Below are positions 7,851 to 17,283 of a stretch of 42,615 nucleotides of DNA, one piece after another; the first letter of the stretch is position 1, and each line of letters begins with the position of its first letter. The stretch spans positions 1 through 42,615 of the forward strand of contig CANPYO010000006.1 in NCBI GenBank assembly GCA_947588645.1. Direction: 5' to 3'. Below the pieces are notes generated by a model. It had not been told where the DNA came from, did not search any database, and worked only from the letters and a program-made list of their open reading frames with translations. The DNA is from an uncultured Akkermansia sp. (GTDB lineage: Bacteria; Verrucomicrobiota; Verrucomicrobiia; Verrucomicrobiales; Akkermansiaceae). The position numbers and the translations under genes are program-made.

Positions 7851-8656
7851 AATACGCTTTGCTGCTCACCTTTTTGTTGGGATACTCTGCTGGAGCACAG
7901 CAGCAACCTAAGCCTCCAGTCTCTGTTGAGGGTATTGAGGAGCAGGTGAAAGCCATGTCGGTGGAGCAGGTGGAGGCCGCTCGCAGCGCCATCAAACGCG
8001 TGCATCTGTTGCGAATGATGTTCTTGGTGCATGCTCGCCATCGCAACACCCCGGAGCACGGTGCGGAATGCTTAGCTATGGCGCGCCGTTTGCAGGCTCC
8101 CTCTGCATACGTAAACTTGTTGGAGGAAGAGCTTGCCGCTGCTCCCCTCTCCTTGTCCGGGCGTGCCTATTACGAGCATAACAAACTCATGGCTGAGTTG
8201 ATGCGCGTATACAAGGTAGATGAGCTTTCAGCGCGGTTGCTGGCAGAGCGCGTGCATTGTGATGAGCAGCAGGCCCGTGAATTTGCCGAGTGGCTACCCG
8301 TGCAGTATGTTTTCGATCGGGTACCGATGGTGAAATTCACGCCAAACGACTACGTAAGCGAGTTGCAATCCTTGCGGGATCTTTTTGAACACATGCAGCA
8401 GGAGTACGCTAAGGTTGTGAATCGTGCGAGTGCAGATGCCGCTGCCGATGCTTTGCTGGGGAGTCTGCCTCTGTTGCAAAAGACTGCTCATTTGCGACTC
8501 ATGATTGGACGGAAGCATTCTACAGATATTCCAGGTTATCAGCAATTTGTTTACCCGGTTGAACAAAAATTAAACGAGTTGCGAGCACGGTTGATTGAGA
8601 CGTCTTTCTACGGATCCAAGAAGTTGAGCGCCATGGATGAGTTGATGTGTTTGTGA
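7847..8656 (+). CDS. Secreted hypothetical protein
   Basis: 269-aa protein I do not recognise. It begins with a clear signal peptide (MKYALLLTFLLGYSAGAQ, cleavage likely after the AGA), so it should be exported. The rest is mostly helical in character and charged, without cysteine pairs, repeats or a catalytic motif that I can name. It is translationally coupled to tyrS (start overlaps the tyrS stop) and ends the unit. A small stem (AGAGG/CCTCT, about 8671-8686) follows the stop but is not backed by a T-run, so a terminator is doubtful. Confidence 0.75.
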   Translation: MKYALLLTFLLGYSAGAQQQPKPPVSVEGIEEQVKAMSVEQVEAARSAIKRVHLLRMMFLVHARHRNTPEHGAECLAMARRLQAPSAYVNLLEEELAAAPLSLSGRAYYEHNKLMAELMRVYKVDELSARLLAERVHCDEQQAREFAEWLPVQYVFDRVPMVKFTPNDYVSELQSLRDLFEHMQQEYAKVVNRASADAAADALLGSLPLLQKTAHLRLMIGRKHSTDIPGYQQFVYPVEQKLNELRARLIETSFYGSKKLSAMDELMCL

Positions 8657-8720
8657 TAATATGGACAGAGGTATCTCCTCTCTCCGCCGCAAAAAAAATG
8701 AAAAAAGAATCAAGCGCATC

Positions 8721-8749
8721 TTGAAATATTCCAGAAAACGTGCTACACT
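8721..8749 (+). promoter_or_regulatory. Sigma-70-type promoter of the SNF2-opp operon
   Basis: TTGAAA (8721-8726), 17-bp spacer, TACACT (8744-8749). The expected start near 8756 gives a leader of about 68 nt before ATG 8825, one of the few long leaders in this window. The last part of the leader contains AAGGCAGGTG, a weak Shine-Dalgarno-like match. Confidence 0.65.
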
Positions 8750-8824
8750 GGAGTCAAGCCGCAGTATAGAAAGCGGGGTTTGGGGCGAATGGGCTCCGAA
8801 TAAAATCAGCAAGGCAGGTGTAAC

Positions 8825-11800
8825 ATGTTAAACTCGTCACTTAATCCGGATCGAGCCACTCTTAATTTTCTCAACGCATACACAGAAGGCGTACGCGCTG
8901 AGGGTGAAAAACTGCAAAAAGAGGGTGCTGTGACCCAGATCTTTGGAAATCACCTCTTCATTCAGGGACGTGTGGAGACGAAGAGCGGTGTGTTTCGTAC
9001 AAGTCTTCGTCTCCAGGGTAACCGATGGTATGGTTCATGCACAGCTGAGGATGAGGAAACGGCGGGCGTGTGTCTGGTCGCCACCATGATTGAGCGTTTG
9101 TACCGTGGCACCAGCATGCCGGAGAGTCCTAACGAGCTCAATGAGATACCTCTTACCGACGTGTTGGAGGAGAAATTGGGACGCGATTTGGATGCCCGAG
9201 AAGAGGATTACGTGAACCGCCTGGAAAAACGCTACCGTCGTTTTTCGATTGAGCAGGAGATACACGACCATGACCTCGTCCGACTTAACCCGCGTTGGGA
9301 GATTTCCGGTTACGAGGCATTGGAACTGTGGCCCACTCCACCGCGCAATATCTTGGAGTTCTGGAATTACATCGCCTACGCCTTCGCTAAAAAACGCATC
9401 AGCTTCCCCACCTTCATGAGCGTCGTTACCGACCTCGGTAAGGTGCAGGCTCGTATGCGTGAGTGGGAGCATGAGAAGGAGATTAACACGTGGTATGAGC
9501 GCATTCGCAATATCAACGAGCGGCCGCCTCAGCCTCCGCGCGTTACGCTCCACATGCGCCTCATTTCCACCATCAATGAGGCTCATTTCGAATATCGCCA
9601 TTTGGATGCTGATGCGTGGCAGACCATCCGAGAGAAAGCTCAGTTGGATGAGCTGATGAGCGGCTTCATACGCGGCTCGTATAAGATGGATCCCCAGTCG
9701 GATATTTTGCTCAACGTTCTGAACGACTACAGCGAGCGTGAAGGGGCAGTGATGTTGGATCTGGATAAGGATGAGGCGTGCCGTGTGATGAATAGACTCT
9801 TTCATCAACCGGCGCTGAAGGGCTATCTGCTCAATTTGGATGATTGCTACTTCAAAGTGGTCAAGGAGCCACTGAAATGGATATGTATTGATGATCCTAT
9901 TGTACCGGATTGCTACGGTTTGCAGCTGGTTACCGCCGCCGGGGTGCATGTCACTCACTCTGTGCGTCAGCTGCCCGGACAGGAGGAACTCTACCAGTCT
10001 GATGAAACCGTGTTTCCCGGTCCGCCTCGTTGGATGGAGGGTACGGAGGTGGAGCCCCGCTATTCCATTCCGAAAGCCGTTATTGACAGTTTGGACGGTG
10101 TAGAGTTTTTGCGCAAAATTGGCGCTACATTACCGCCCAGCATGGAGGAGCGCGTTGTGGATATCGAAATGATCCCCACTTTCCACATGAAGATTGCCAA
10201 GGGACTCACCAGTCTGGACACCGAACATGTATTGCTGGAAGTGACGGCCCAGGACAAACCCGGTCGTCGGAAAGAGCGCCTCGGCAAGGATGATTGGGAG
10301 GTTCTCGAACAGGTACGCGTGAAGGATGGCACCCTGCTGCGCTTCATCCGCGATTATCTCTACCCCATCCCCTCCATGATTGAGGAAATGACCTTCACGT
10401 ATGGTTTGCCGCGCACCAAGGAGGATGATCTCACGGATGAATCGGGCAGTAAGCATTTCACTCAAGAGATAGAAAGATGGCTCAAAGAGGTGTATGATGG
10501 CAAGGCAGATTTGCCCAACAGCGTTTTCAAAACTCGAATCACTAAACAATTTCCCGAAAAGTTTGCCGAGTGGGTGAAAGGAATACCCGACACTGTTCAT
10601 GTGGAGATGGATAAAGGCTTGCAATCCCTGCTGGCAGACCCGGTTGCTGCCTCCATCCGTTTCGAGGTGGTGAAGCAGGAAATCGACTGGTTTGACCTGC
10701 GCGTCGTCTTCGATGTGGAGGGGCTCACTCTCTCCAAGGAGCAAATTCGCTCACTGGTTGCGGCTCGCGGCGGCTACGTGCGTATGGATGATGGAACATG
10801 GATGCGCTTGGAAATTAAACTCAACGATGATGAGCGCGATGCTGTAACCAAGTTGGGACTGGATCCTTACGACTTGTCTGGAGAGACCCACCGCATGCAT
10901 GCCTTACAGCTGGCGGATCCGCGGGCTGCGGAAGTTTTTGACCCGCAAGCATGGGCAAAAATCAAGGAACGCACGGCAGAGATTCAGATTGATGTTCAGC
11001 CAGATGTTCCGAGTACTCTGCAAGCCACGCTGAGACCCTACCAGGTGGAAGGGTTCCACTTCCTCGCCTACCTGGCGGTGAATGGCTTTGGCGGTATCTT
11101 GGCAGACGATATGGGCTTGGGTAAGACCATCCAGTCTATCACCTACGTTCTTTGGTTACGTGAGGAGTGGGCACGCAATCACTCTGGCAAAGGAAAGGGC
11201 AAGAAAAAGGAACCCACGCCGCCGGTGCTTATCGTATGTCCTAAGTCTGTATTAGATGTGTGGGCCGGAGAGACGGAAAAGTTTGCCCCCGGTGTACGTG
11301 TGATGGTCATCCGCAACAAGGAACAGGCAGATGTGAAGCATATCCTTTCCGAGGTGGATATGGTGGTCATCAACTATGCCCAGCTGCGCGTGTGCGGCGA
11401 TCAGATCAATTCCATCAAATGGCTCACCGTCATTTTGGATGAGGGGCAACAAATTAAGAACCCGGATTCCAAGGCTGCCAAGGCCGCGCGAGAGATTATT
11501 GCGTACAATCGTTTGGTGCTTTCCGGCACCCCGATTGAGAATCGCTTGCTCGATATGTGGTCGCTCATGGCGTTTGCAATGCCCGGTGTGCTTGGCAGCC
11601 GCGCCTATTTCAAGAAGCGTTTTGACAAACGCAAGGATTCACAGAGTCAAAATCGTTTAGCAGCGCGTCTCAAACCCTTCCTCCTTCGCCGTACAAAGCA
11701 ACAAGTGGCCAAAGACCTGCCGCCGCGCACGGAAGAGGTGGTGCTCGCGCGTATGGAGGGTATTCAGCTCCAGCTGTACCGTCACGAGTTGCGCCAGATT

Positions 11801-12553
11801 CAGAAGGCTCTGCTGCGGCTTGACTCCAACGAAGAGGTGAAGAAGAACTCCTTTGCTATTCTCCAAGGCCTCATGAAGCTGCGCCAAATATGCTGCCATC
11901 CCGCATTGTTACCTGATTTCAAGGATATCGTGGAAAAGCGGGGATTGAAAGCTGATCTCGGCACGGCTGAGCTCAATTACCGTGATGTGAGCAGTGCTAA
12001 GCTCAACGCGCTCTTTTACCTGCTCGACCAGTTGCGTGAGGAAGGACACAAGGTGTTGGTGTTCTCGCAATTCGTCAAGATGCTCGATATCATCAAAGAT
12101 CGCTTGGTGGAGGAAAATCGCACTTTCCACTACCTGACCGGCCAGGTGAAGGATCGTAAGGGGGTCATCGAGAGTTTCCAGACAACGAAGGAACCGAGTG
12201 TATTCCTGCTTTCTCTGAAGGCCGGTGGCGCAGGCTTGAACCTCACTTCTGCGTCTTACGTCGTGCTCTACGATCCTTGGTGGAATCCTGCCGTGGAGAG
12301 CCAGGCCATTGACCGTACTCACCGTATAGGTCAGAAGAACAAGGTCATAGCTTATCGCCTCATTACTCGTGATTCTGTCGAGGAGAAGATCAGAAAGCTC
12401 CAAATCCTCAAGAGCCAGCTTGTTACCAATGTGCTTGGTGATGACGGCTTTGCCTCTAGTTTGGATCTGAAGGATCTGCAATTCATCTTGGCTCATGGCG
12501 GAGAGGATGACTCGGATGTGACCAAGGAGCCCGACGAATCGGATGATGAGTAA
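8825..12553 (+). CDS. SNF2-family DNA-dependent ATPase/helicase
   Basis: 1242-aa Swi2/Snf2 ATPase, a family that uses ATP to translocate on duplex DNA and remodel bound proteins; the bacterial role is poorly defined. Seen: the Walker A motif in DDMGLGKTIQ (about residue 761), LDEGQQIKNP as the DExx box (about 870), SGTPIENRL, then the second RecA lobe with VFSQFVKML, SLKAGGAGLNL (about 1130) and DRTHRIGQ. The roughly 730-residue N-terminal region begins with what looks like a degenerate SWIM zinc finger: Cys72 and Cys83 are present but the second Cys and the His are replaced (A74, V85). Its last bases overlap the start of the oppA-like gene, so it heads an operon with a peptide transporter, an odd pairing. 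No neighbouring genes suggest a defence island. Confidence 0.93.
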   Translation: MLNSSLNPDRATLNFLNAYTEGVRAEGEKLQKEGAVTQIFGNHLFIQGRVETKSGVFRTSLRLQGNRWYGSCTAEDEETAGVCLVATMIERLYRGTSMPESPNELNEIPLTDVLEEKLGRDLDAREEDYVNRLEKRYRRFSIEQEIHDHDLVRLNPRWEISGYEALELWPTPPRNILEFWNYIAYAFAKKRISFPTFMSVVTDLGKVQARMREWEHEKEINTWYERIRNINERPPQPPRVTLHMRLISTINEAHFEYRHLDADAWQTIREKAQLDELMSGFIRGSYKMDPQSDILLNVLNDYSEREGAVMLDLDKDEACRVMNRLFHQPALKGYLLNLDDCYFKVVKEPLKWICIDDPIVPDCYGLQLVTAAGVHVTHSVRQLPGQEELYQSDETVFPGPPRWMEGTEVEPRYSIPKAVIDSLDGVEFLRKIGATLPPSMEERVVDIEMIPTFHMKIAKGLTSLDTEHVLLEVTAQDKPGRRKERLGKDDWEVLEQVRVKDGTLLRFIRDYLYPIPSMIEEMTFTYGLPRTKEDDLTDESGSKHFTQEIERWLKEVYDGKADLPNSVFKTRITKQFPEKFAEWVKGIPDTVHVEMDKGLQSLLADPVAASIRFEVVKQEIDWFDLRVVFDVEGLTLSKEQIRSLVAARGGYVRMDDGTWMRLEIKLNDDERDAVTKLGLDPYDLSGETHRMHALQLADPRAAEVFDPQAWAKIKERTAEIQIDVQPDVPSTLQATLRPYQVEGFHFLAYLAVNGFGGILADDMGLGKTIQSITYVLWLREEWARNHSGKGKGKKKEPTPPVLIVCPKSVLDVWAGETEKFAPGVRVMVIRNKEQADVKHILSEVDMVVINYAQLRVCGDQINSIKWLTVILDEGQQIKNPDSKAAKAAREIIAYNRLVLSGTPIENRLLDMWSLMAFAMPGVLGSRAYFKKRFDKRKDSQSQNRLAARLKPFLLRRTKQQVAKDLPPRTEEVVLARMEGIQLQLYRHELRQIQKALLRLDSNEEVKKNSFAILQGLMKLRQICCHPALLPDFKDIVEKRGLKADLGTAELNYRDVSSAKLNALFYLLDQLREEGHKVLVFSQFVKMLDIIKDRLVEENRTFHYLTGQVKDRKGVIESFQTTKEPSVFLLSLKAGGAGLNLTSASYVVLYDPWWNPAVESQAIDRTHRIGQKNKVIAYRLITRDSVEEKIRKLQILKSQLVTNVLGDDGFASSLDLKDLQFILAHGGEDDSDVTKEPDESDDE

Positions 12554-14207
12554 TCCGCAGCCCAGTCGGCACGCCGTGCTGAGCAGGTGGTTTGTGCGCG
12601 TCATGCTCGGTGTTTTGCTGGGGGGGCTTGCAGCCTGTGGGGATCGTGACAGTAGTGCGGCTATTGCGGCGAGGCAGGGGATTCTCCTCCTTGGCAACAA
12701 TACGGAGATACAGAGTCTTGATCCGCACAAGGCAACGGCTGTGGCCGATGGCAAAGTCATCTCGACTCTGTTGGAGGGATTGGTGAGGCCGGATGCACGC
12801 GATTCCGGAGCTGTGATGCCTGGCGTGGCGGAAACGTGGGAAAAAAGTTCGGATGCGCGGGTGTGGGTGTTTCACCTGCGTGAATCTGTGTGGAGCGATG
12901 GACATCCCGTCACTTCCCGTGATTTTGCGTATGCTTACCATCGCTTGCTGCACCCAAGATTTGGAGGACGTTATGCCGAGATGCTTTTCCCGCTTCATGG
13001 GGCGCGTTCATTCAACCGTGGTGAGGTAGAGTGGGAGCAAGTGGGTGTTCGCACGCCGGATGACCGCACACTCGTGCTGGAGCTTGAGGCGCCTGAACCT
13101 CAGTTTTTGCGTCGCCTTTTGCACTTCACTTGGTTTCCGCTGCCGGCGCACCATGTAGAAAAAATGGGAGGGATGCTTGATCGCCGCAGTCTGTGGTCGC
13201 GCGTGGAAAATTGGGTAGGTAACGGAGCCTATGTGCTTCACGAGCATCGCCTGAATGATTTTTTGAGTGTGGTGCCTAACTCGCGCTACTGGCGTGCGAA
13301 CGAGGTGCGTAACCGAGGCATCCACTTTCTGCCCATTGTAAACGGTTACACCGAGACGCGCATGTTCTTTGGCGGCAAGCTGCACATTTCCAACAATGTG
13401 CCGCCGGAGATGCTAGACTACGCTCGTAGGCGCTCGCCGCAGGAGTTTTGCCGGGATGCTTATTATTGTACGATTTTTTATCGTCTCAACGCAGCCCGAC
13501 CACCGCTGGACGATGCGCGCGTGCGCCGAGCTTTATCTCTTGCGGTGGATCGCGAAGCCTTGGTGCAGCGCGTGGTGCGCGGTGCAGGCAGGGTGGCGTA
13601 CGGTTTTACCCAACCAACGGCAGATTACGCCGGTGCAGCAGATGCCGATGTGCAGAATATGACCCAATCGCAGCGCGAACAGATGGCGCAGGATTTGTTG
13701 GCTCAGGCCGGCTTCCCGGAAGGGCAAGGGTTCCCGACGCTGCAAATTATGACGACTTCGCGGGACGTGCAGAGGGTGATGGCCGAGAGTATTCAGGCGA
13801 TGTGGGCTCGCGTCCTTGGTGTGCGGGTCGAGATACGCTCGTGTGAGTGGACCGCCTACAAGGCTGCACAACAGAACGGAGAGTACGATATATCCTCCTG
13901 TTCATGGAGCGGCGATTTTTTGGATCCTGCAACCTTTGTGGAGCTCTGGCAGAGCGACGCCGGAAATAACTGTACTGGCTGGGGCAGCCCAACCTGCGAT
14001 GCGCAGCTTGCCGCCGCTCGTCAGGCTGCGAACCCTCAAGATCGGCTTGACCATTTGGCCGCTGCGGAGCGCGAGATGCTGCGTGCATGTCCCATTATCC
14101 CACTTTACTGGAGCGAGCGAACCTATATGAAGTCTGCCCGGGTGAGTGGTTGGTATCCGCTTTTGCTGGATAATCATCCTCTAGATGCCGTGGAGGTGAA
14201 GCCATGA
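12543..14207 (+). CDS. oppA: Oligopeptide ABC transporter substrate-binding lipoprotein (OppA-like)
   Basis: 554-aa extracytoplasmic solute-binding protein of family 5 (SBP_bac_5). Seen: an N-terminal membrane segment ending in a lipobox LAACG, so it should be lipid-anchored; LLGNNTEIQSLDPHKA and the WVFHLRESVWSDGHPVTSRDF-type segment typical of OppA/MppA proteins; NGAYVLHEH; and DPATFVELW near the C-terminus. ATG codons at 12543 and 12546 both lie inside the end of the SNF2 gene. The pair of permease genes follows directly. The peptide ligand cannot be predicted; the close family includes the murein-tripeptide binder MppA. Confidence 0.92.
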   Translation: MMSNPQPSRHAVLSRWFVRVMLGVLLGGLAACGDRDSSAAIAARQGILLLGNNTEIQSLDPHKATAVADGKVISTLLEGLVRPDARDSGAVMPGVAETWEKSSDARVWVFHLRESVWSDGHPVTSRDFAYAYHRLLHPRFGGRYAEMLFPLHGARSFNRGEVEWEQVGVRTPDDRTLVLELEAPEPQFLRRLLHFTWFPLPAHHVEKMGGMLDRRSLWSRVENWVGNGAYVLHEHRLNDFLSVVPNSRYWRANEVRNRGIHFLPIVNGYTETRMFFGGKLHISNNVPPEMLDYARRRSPQEFCRDAYYCTIFYRLNAARPPLDDARVRRALSLAVDREALVQRVVRGAGRVAYGFTQPTADYAGAADADVQNMTQSQREQMAQDLLAQAGFPEGQGFPTLQIMTTSRDVQRVMAESIQAMWARVLGVRVEIRSCEWTAYKAAQQNGEYDISSCSWSGDFLDPATFVELWQSDAGNNCTGWGSPTCDAQLAAARQAANPQDRLDHLAAAEREMLRACPIIPLYWSERTYMKSARVSGWYPLLLDNHPLDAVEVKP

Positions 14208-15121
14208 TGCGTTATATTGCCAGACGTGTAGGGCAGGGACTGCTGGTGCTTTTTGTTTTGGAATCACTCACCTTCTTTTTGGTGCGCGCTCTGCCGGGCA
14301 ACCCGTTTTTAGGTGAGCGCAAGTTGCCGGAGCACGTGCTCAGCCAGCTCAATTCGTTGTACGGGCTTGATGCTGGTCTTTGGGAACAATTTTTCCGCTA
14401 TTGGAAAGCTATTTTGCTGCACGGCGATTTCGGTCCCTCGCTGGTACGCGAGGGGGTACAGGTGTCAGAGATTATTGCGCAGGCCTTTCCCGTGTCACTT
14501 GAACTGGGGTGCCTCGCCATGCTGTTGGCTGTGGTGGTGGGCATTCCCGCCGGTATGGTGGCGGCCTACCGTTGCAATACATACACAGACATATTACTGA
14601 TGCTCTCAGCCGTAGCAGGCGTCTGCATTCCCTCCTTTGTGCTGGCGCCAGTGCTTGGCATCACACTAGGTTCGCATGTGCCGGGATTGAGCGTGGCCGG
14701 TTGGGATAACTCACTGTGCATTTTGCTACCGGCTATTACGCTTGGCTTGGTGAATGCTGCGTATGTGGCGCGCCTCACTCGGGCGGGCATGGTTGAGACA
14801 TTGGCTTCTGACTTTGTGCGTACAGCTCGGGCAAAAGGGGCAGGCTCTAGGCGTATTCTGTGGGTGCACGCGCTGCGCAGTGGTTTGCTGCCGGCAGTGT
14901 CGTACATGGGACCGGCTTTTGCGGCGCTCATTACGGGTTCCTTTGTGGTGGAGTCCTGTTTTCAGGTGCCGGGGATGGGACTGCACTTCGTGAATGCCAC
15001 CACAGATCGCGACTACTTCCTCATCCAAGGGCTTGTTTTCTGCTATGGAGTCCTCATCGTAGCAGCGAACCTCGTTGTTGATATTTGCCAAGCCTGGCTT
15101 AACCCACGTCTCCGCTCATGA
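14204..15121 (+). CDS. oppB: Oligopeptide ABC transporter permease (OppB-like)
   Basis: 305-aa inner-membrane permease of the BPD_transp_1 family. Seen: MRYIARRVGQGLLVLFVLE at the start (typical OppB/DppB N-terminus), five to six hydrophobic segments, the EAA-loop region around VRTARAKGAGSRRILWVHAL that contacts the ATPase, and the conserved FVVESCFQVPGMG. The start overlaps the oppA-like stop (ATGATG; 14204 or 14207). It should pair with the next gene to form the channel. Confidence 0.93.
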   Translation: MMRYIARRVGQGLLVLFVLESLTFFLVRALPGNPFLGERKLPEHVLSQLNSLYGLDAGLWEQFFRYWKAILLHGDFGPSLVREGVQVSEIIAQAFPVSLELGCLAMLLAVVVGIPAGMVAAYRCNTYTDILLMLSAVAGVCIPSFVLAPVLGITLGSHVPGLSVAGWDNSLCILLPAITLGLVNAAYVARLTRAGMVETLASDFVRTARAKGAGSRRILWVHALRSGLLPAVSYMGPAFAALITGSFVVESCFQVPGMGLHFVNATTDRDYFLIQGLVFCYGVLIVAANLVVDICQAWLNPRLRS

Positions 15122-16065
15122 TTTTTCCCCAAAAAAAATCTTCTGGTCGTTTGCCGCTGCAGGGAGCTCTGCAGCGACTGATGTCCAATCGCATGGCTGT
15201 GGGATCGGCTGTTTTTTTGGTGTTCATGGCGCTGTTGTGTTTCGTCCTGCCTCTTTTCCCCTGCATCGCTAACCCAAATCTCACGGACCTCGATCATATT
15301 GCTGCGGCGAGCAGTTGGCGTCATTGGTTGGGCACGGATCATCTTGGCCGCGACATGCTGGCGCGTGTGCTGTACGGCGGGCGTATCTCACTGTTGGTAG
15401 GTATGCTGGCCACGGCAGTGGCCGTGGTATTGGGGGTAGTGTACGGGATGGTGTCCGGCTACGTAGGCGGGCGTACAGATGCGGTGATGATGCGTATTGT
15501 GGATGTGCTTTTCGCCTTGCCATTCATTGTGGTGGTGGTTGTATTTTCGCTGAGTATTGAGGATCCATGCCGGCAAATGACGGATTATGTGGTGAAGCTC
15601 ACAGGGTGGAGTCGGGATGCAGTGGCGCCCGTTTTCGGGCTGGTTCCCATTTTTTTGGCAATTGGCGCGCTCGGCTGGCTCACGCTGGCGCGCATTGTGC
15701 GCACCCAAACCCTCGTGTTGCGGGAACAGGAATTCGTACTCGCTGCCCGATCGCTTGGGCTGAGTCACGTTGCCATCCTATTCCGTCATATCGCGCCGAA
15801 TTTGCTTGGACCTGTCATCGTTTACACCACGCTGGCTGTGCCGGGTATCATTCTTACAGAGTCCACTCTTTCCTTCATTGGCCTGGGGGTGAAAGCCCCT
15901 AATTCTTCATGGGGCACGCTCATCAAAGAGGGTGCGGATCGAATGGAAGTGGCGCCGGAGCTACTGATTTACCCGGCCGTTTTCTTCTGTCTCACTCTGC
16001 TCGCCCTGAATTTTCTAGGCGATGGGTTGAGGGATGCCTTCGACCCAAAATCCTCCAGGGATTAA
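15118..16065 (+). CDS. oppC: Oligopeptide ABC transporter permease (OppC-like)
   Basis: 315-aa permease, partner of the upstream OppB-like protein. Seen: a cytoplasmic N-terminus, first membrane segment, HWLGTDHLGRDMLARVLYG (family signature), the EAA loop around AARSLGLSHVAILFRHIAPN, and LSFIGLGVKAPNSSWG. Between the middle membrane segments there is an extra loop of roughly 30 residues (around SIEDPCRQMTDYVVKLTGW) compared with the usual DppC/OppC. Start overlaps oppB by 4 nt. No oppD/oppF ATPase genes follow; the operon ends 6 bp before a convergent gene, so the ATPases must be encoded elsewhere. Confidence 0.93.
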   Translation: MIFPQKKSSGRLPLQGALQRLMSNRMAVGSAVFLVFMALLCFVLPLFPCIANPNLTDLDHIAAASSWRHWLGTDHLGRDMLARVLYGGRISLLVGMLATAVAVVLGVVYGMVSGYVGGRTDAVMMRIVDVLFALPFIVVVVVFSLSIEDPCRQMTDYVVKLTGWSRDAVAPVFGLVPIFLAIGALGWLTLARIVRTQTLVLREQEFVLAARSLGLSHVAILFRHIAPNLLGPVIVYTTLAVPGIILTESTLSFIGLGVKAPNSSWGTLIKEGADRMEVAPELLIYPAVFFCLTLLALNFLGDGLRDAFDPKSSRD

Positions 16066-16071
16066 GGTGCA

Positions 16072-16404
16072 TCACTCTTCGCTCAGTGCTCGCACAGCGG
16101 TGCGCACGCATCGGGGGCAAGGCACGTGTCCGTCGCGTTTCAGTAGCGCGCATTTGTCTGCTCCGAGGGTGCGAGTGAAGAGCTCGCGCAACTCAGATTC
16201 CCGTCCTGGAGCCATGGCGATGGCTGCGTAGAGAGCTCCGCATGTTCCGCCGGGAGCTTTGCCTACATTGCAATTTTGCATAGCAGGAACGAGATCCTCG
16301 CGTCCCATGGTAGCGCACACCGTTTGCGCGCAGTTGAGGTGTCGTGGCGGTTGGCGGAAGATGGAGAGGGCTTTTTGCTCGATGGGGGTCAGCTGTGTAT
16401 CCAT
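16072..16404 (-). CDS. C_GCAxxG_C_C family putative redox protein
   Basis: 110-aa cysteine-rich protein. I start it at ATG 16404; a longer frame to 16464 would lie inside the upstream gene. Seen: LNCAQTVC near the N-terminus, then NVGKAPGGTCGALYAA, which matches the GG..CGA core of the C_GCAxxG_C_C family, and a C-terminal cluster with Cys in ADKCALL and a CPRC pair. These proteins are thought to be redox-active or metal-binding but have no defined reaction. Last gene of the argF-sufE-methyltransferase unit; co-transcription with SufE could point to iron-sulfur or redox biology, which is inference only. Confidence 0.72.
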   Translation of the reverse strand: MDTQLTPIEQKALSIFRQPPRHLNCAQTVCATMGREDLVPAMQNCNVGKAPGGTCGALYAAIAMAPGRESELRELFTRTLGADKCALLKRDGHVPCPRCVRTAVRALSEE

Positions 16405-17279
16405 AGCGTTTTCAGATAAGTTTCCGGAGAAAAGTCGAAGGGCATGGGGGCTTCTTCCAAGCATGCCGTTGTGGGCGTTGCGGTGCTCACCATTTGCCGA
16501 AAATCCGTTGCACCCATACTTCGACAGTTAGTCGTGCACAGGATATGCCCGCGAGGTTTCAGGCAGAGTGTCGCTCGGTGCACGAGTTCCGTGTAATCTC
16601 GGTCGGCGCGCCACACGTGCCCCCTCGCATCGCGCGAAAAAGTTGGCGGATCCAGCACAATGATATGGAAATTTCTTCTTTGCCGTGCGAAGGTGTTCAA
16701 CCAGTGCATAGCATCTCCTCTGCAGAAGTAGTGCTTTTCGGGGTCAATGTCATTTGCGCGCATGTTCTCGCGGCAGCGTTCAAGGCATGGCCGCGCGAGG
16801 TCCAGCGTTGTTGTCACGGCTCCCTCCAGTGCGGCACACACGGAAAAAGCGCCGGTGTAGGCAAAGAGATTCAGAACGGTCGTGTCCGGATGGCATAGGC
16901 GGCGCAGCCGAACCCGGTTGTCTCGCTGGTCGATGAAGAGTCCTTGAGAATATCCGCTTTGCATATCCAACCAGTATCGGACGCCATTTTCCCGTACGGT
17001 AAACTGTAACGGCTGCTGCGGCAGTCGCAGTGGTTCAGGCGCGTTTTTGTCTCCTGTCGACAGGTGCTTCACAAATACATCGGCTCCGCTTGCAAGAAGC
17101 CACTCGCGTAACTTCGGAGGCAATTCCGTATCTCGCAGTGACACCATGAAACGTCCGGCGAGCGCATCGATACTCACCCCCGCAAAAAGCAGCCCCTCCG
17201 GCAATACCCGGTAAGCATTGGTCGTCGGTTCCAAGGCTGCACGGCGGTTTGCCAACAGTTGGTCCAGGCGCTCAAACAT
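16389..17279 (-). CDS. Class I SAM-dependent methyltransferase, RlmI/RlmK-like
   Basis: 296-aa methyltransferase resembling the catalytic half of 23S rRNA m5C/m7G methyltransferases RlmI and RlmK. Seen: a short N-terminal domain, RYWLDMQSGYSQGLFIDQR (family segment before the fold), the SAM-binding LNLFAYTGAFSV, the acidic LDLA strand end, VLDPPTFSR (motif IV), and TTNCR. It lacks an obvious N-terminal PUA domain. ATG 17279 follows the sufE stop by 4 nt; a longer start at 17339 would overlap sufE. The RNA substrate cannot be assigned from sequence alone. Confidence 0.85.
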   Translation of the reverse strand: MFERLDQLLANRRAALEPTTNAYRVLPEGLLFAGVSIDALAGRFMVSLRDTELPPKLREWLLASGADVFVKHLSTGDKNAPEPLRLPQQPLQFTVRENGVRYWLDMQSGYSQGLFIDQRDNRVRLRRLCHPDTTVLNLFAYTGAFSVCAALEGAVTTTLDLARPCLERCRENMRANDIDPEKHYFCRGDAMHWLNTFARQRRNFHIIVLDPPTFSRDARGHVWRADRDYTELVHRATLCLKPRGHILCTTNCRSMGATDFRQMVSTATPTTACLEEAPMPFDFSPETYLKTLWIHS

Positions 17280-17283
17280 GGGC

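Noticed and set aside
8825..12553. SNF2 gene as part of a phage-defence island
   Set aside because: Its neighbours are tyrS and a peptide transporter; there is no nuclease, methylase or other defence gene nearby.
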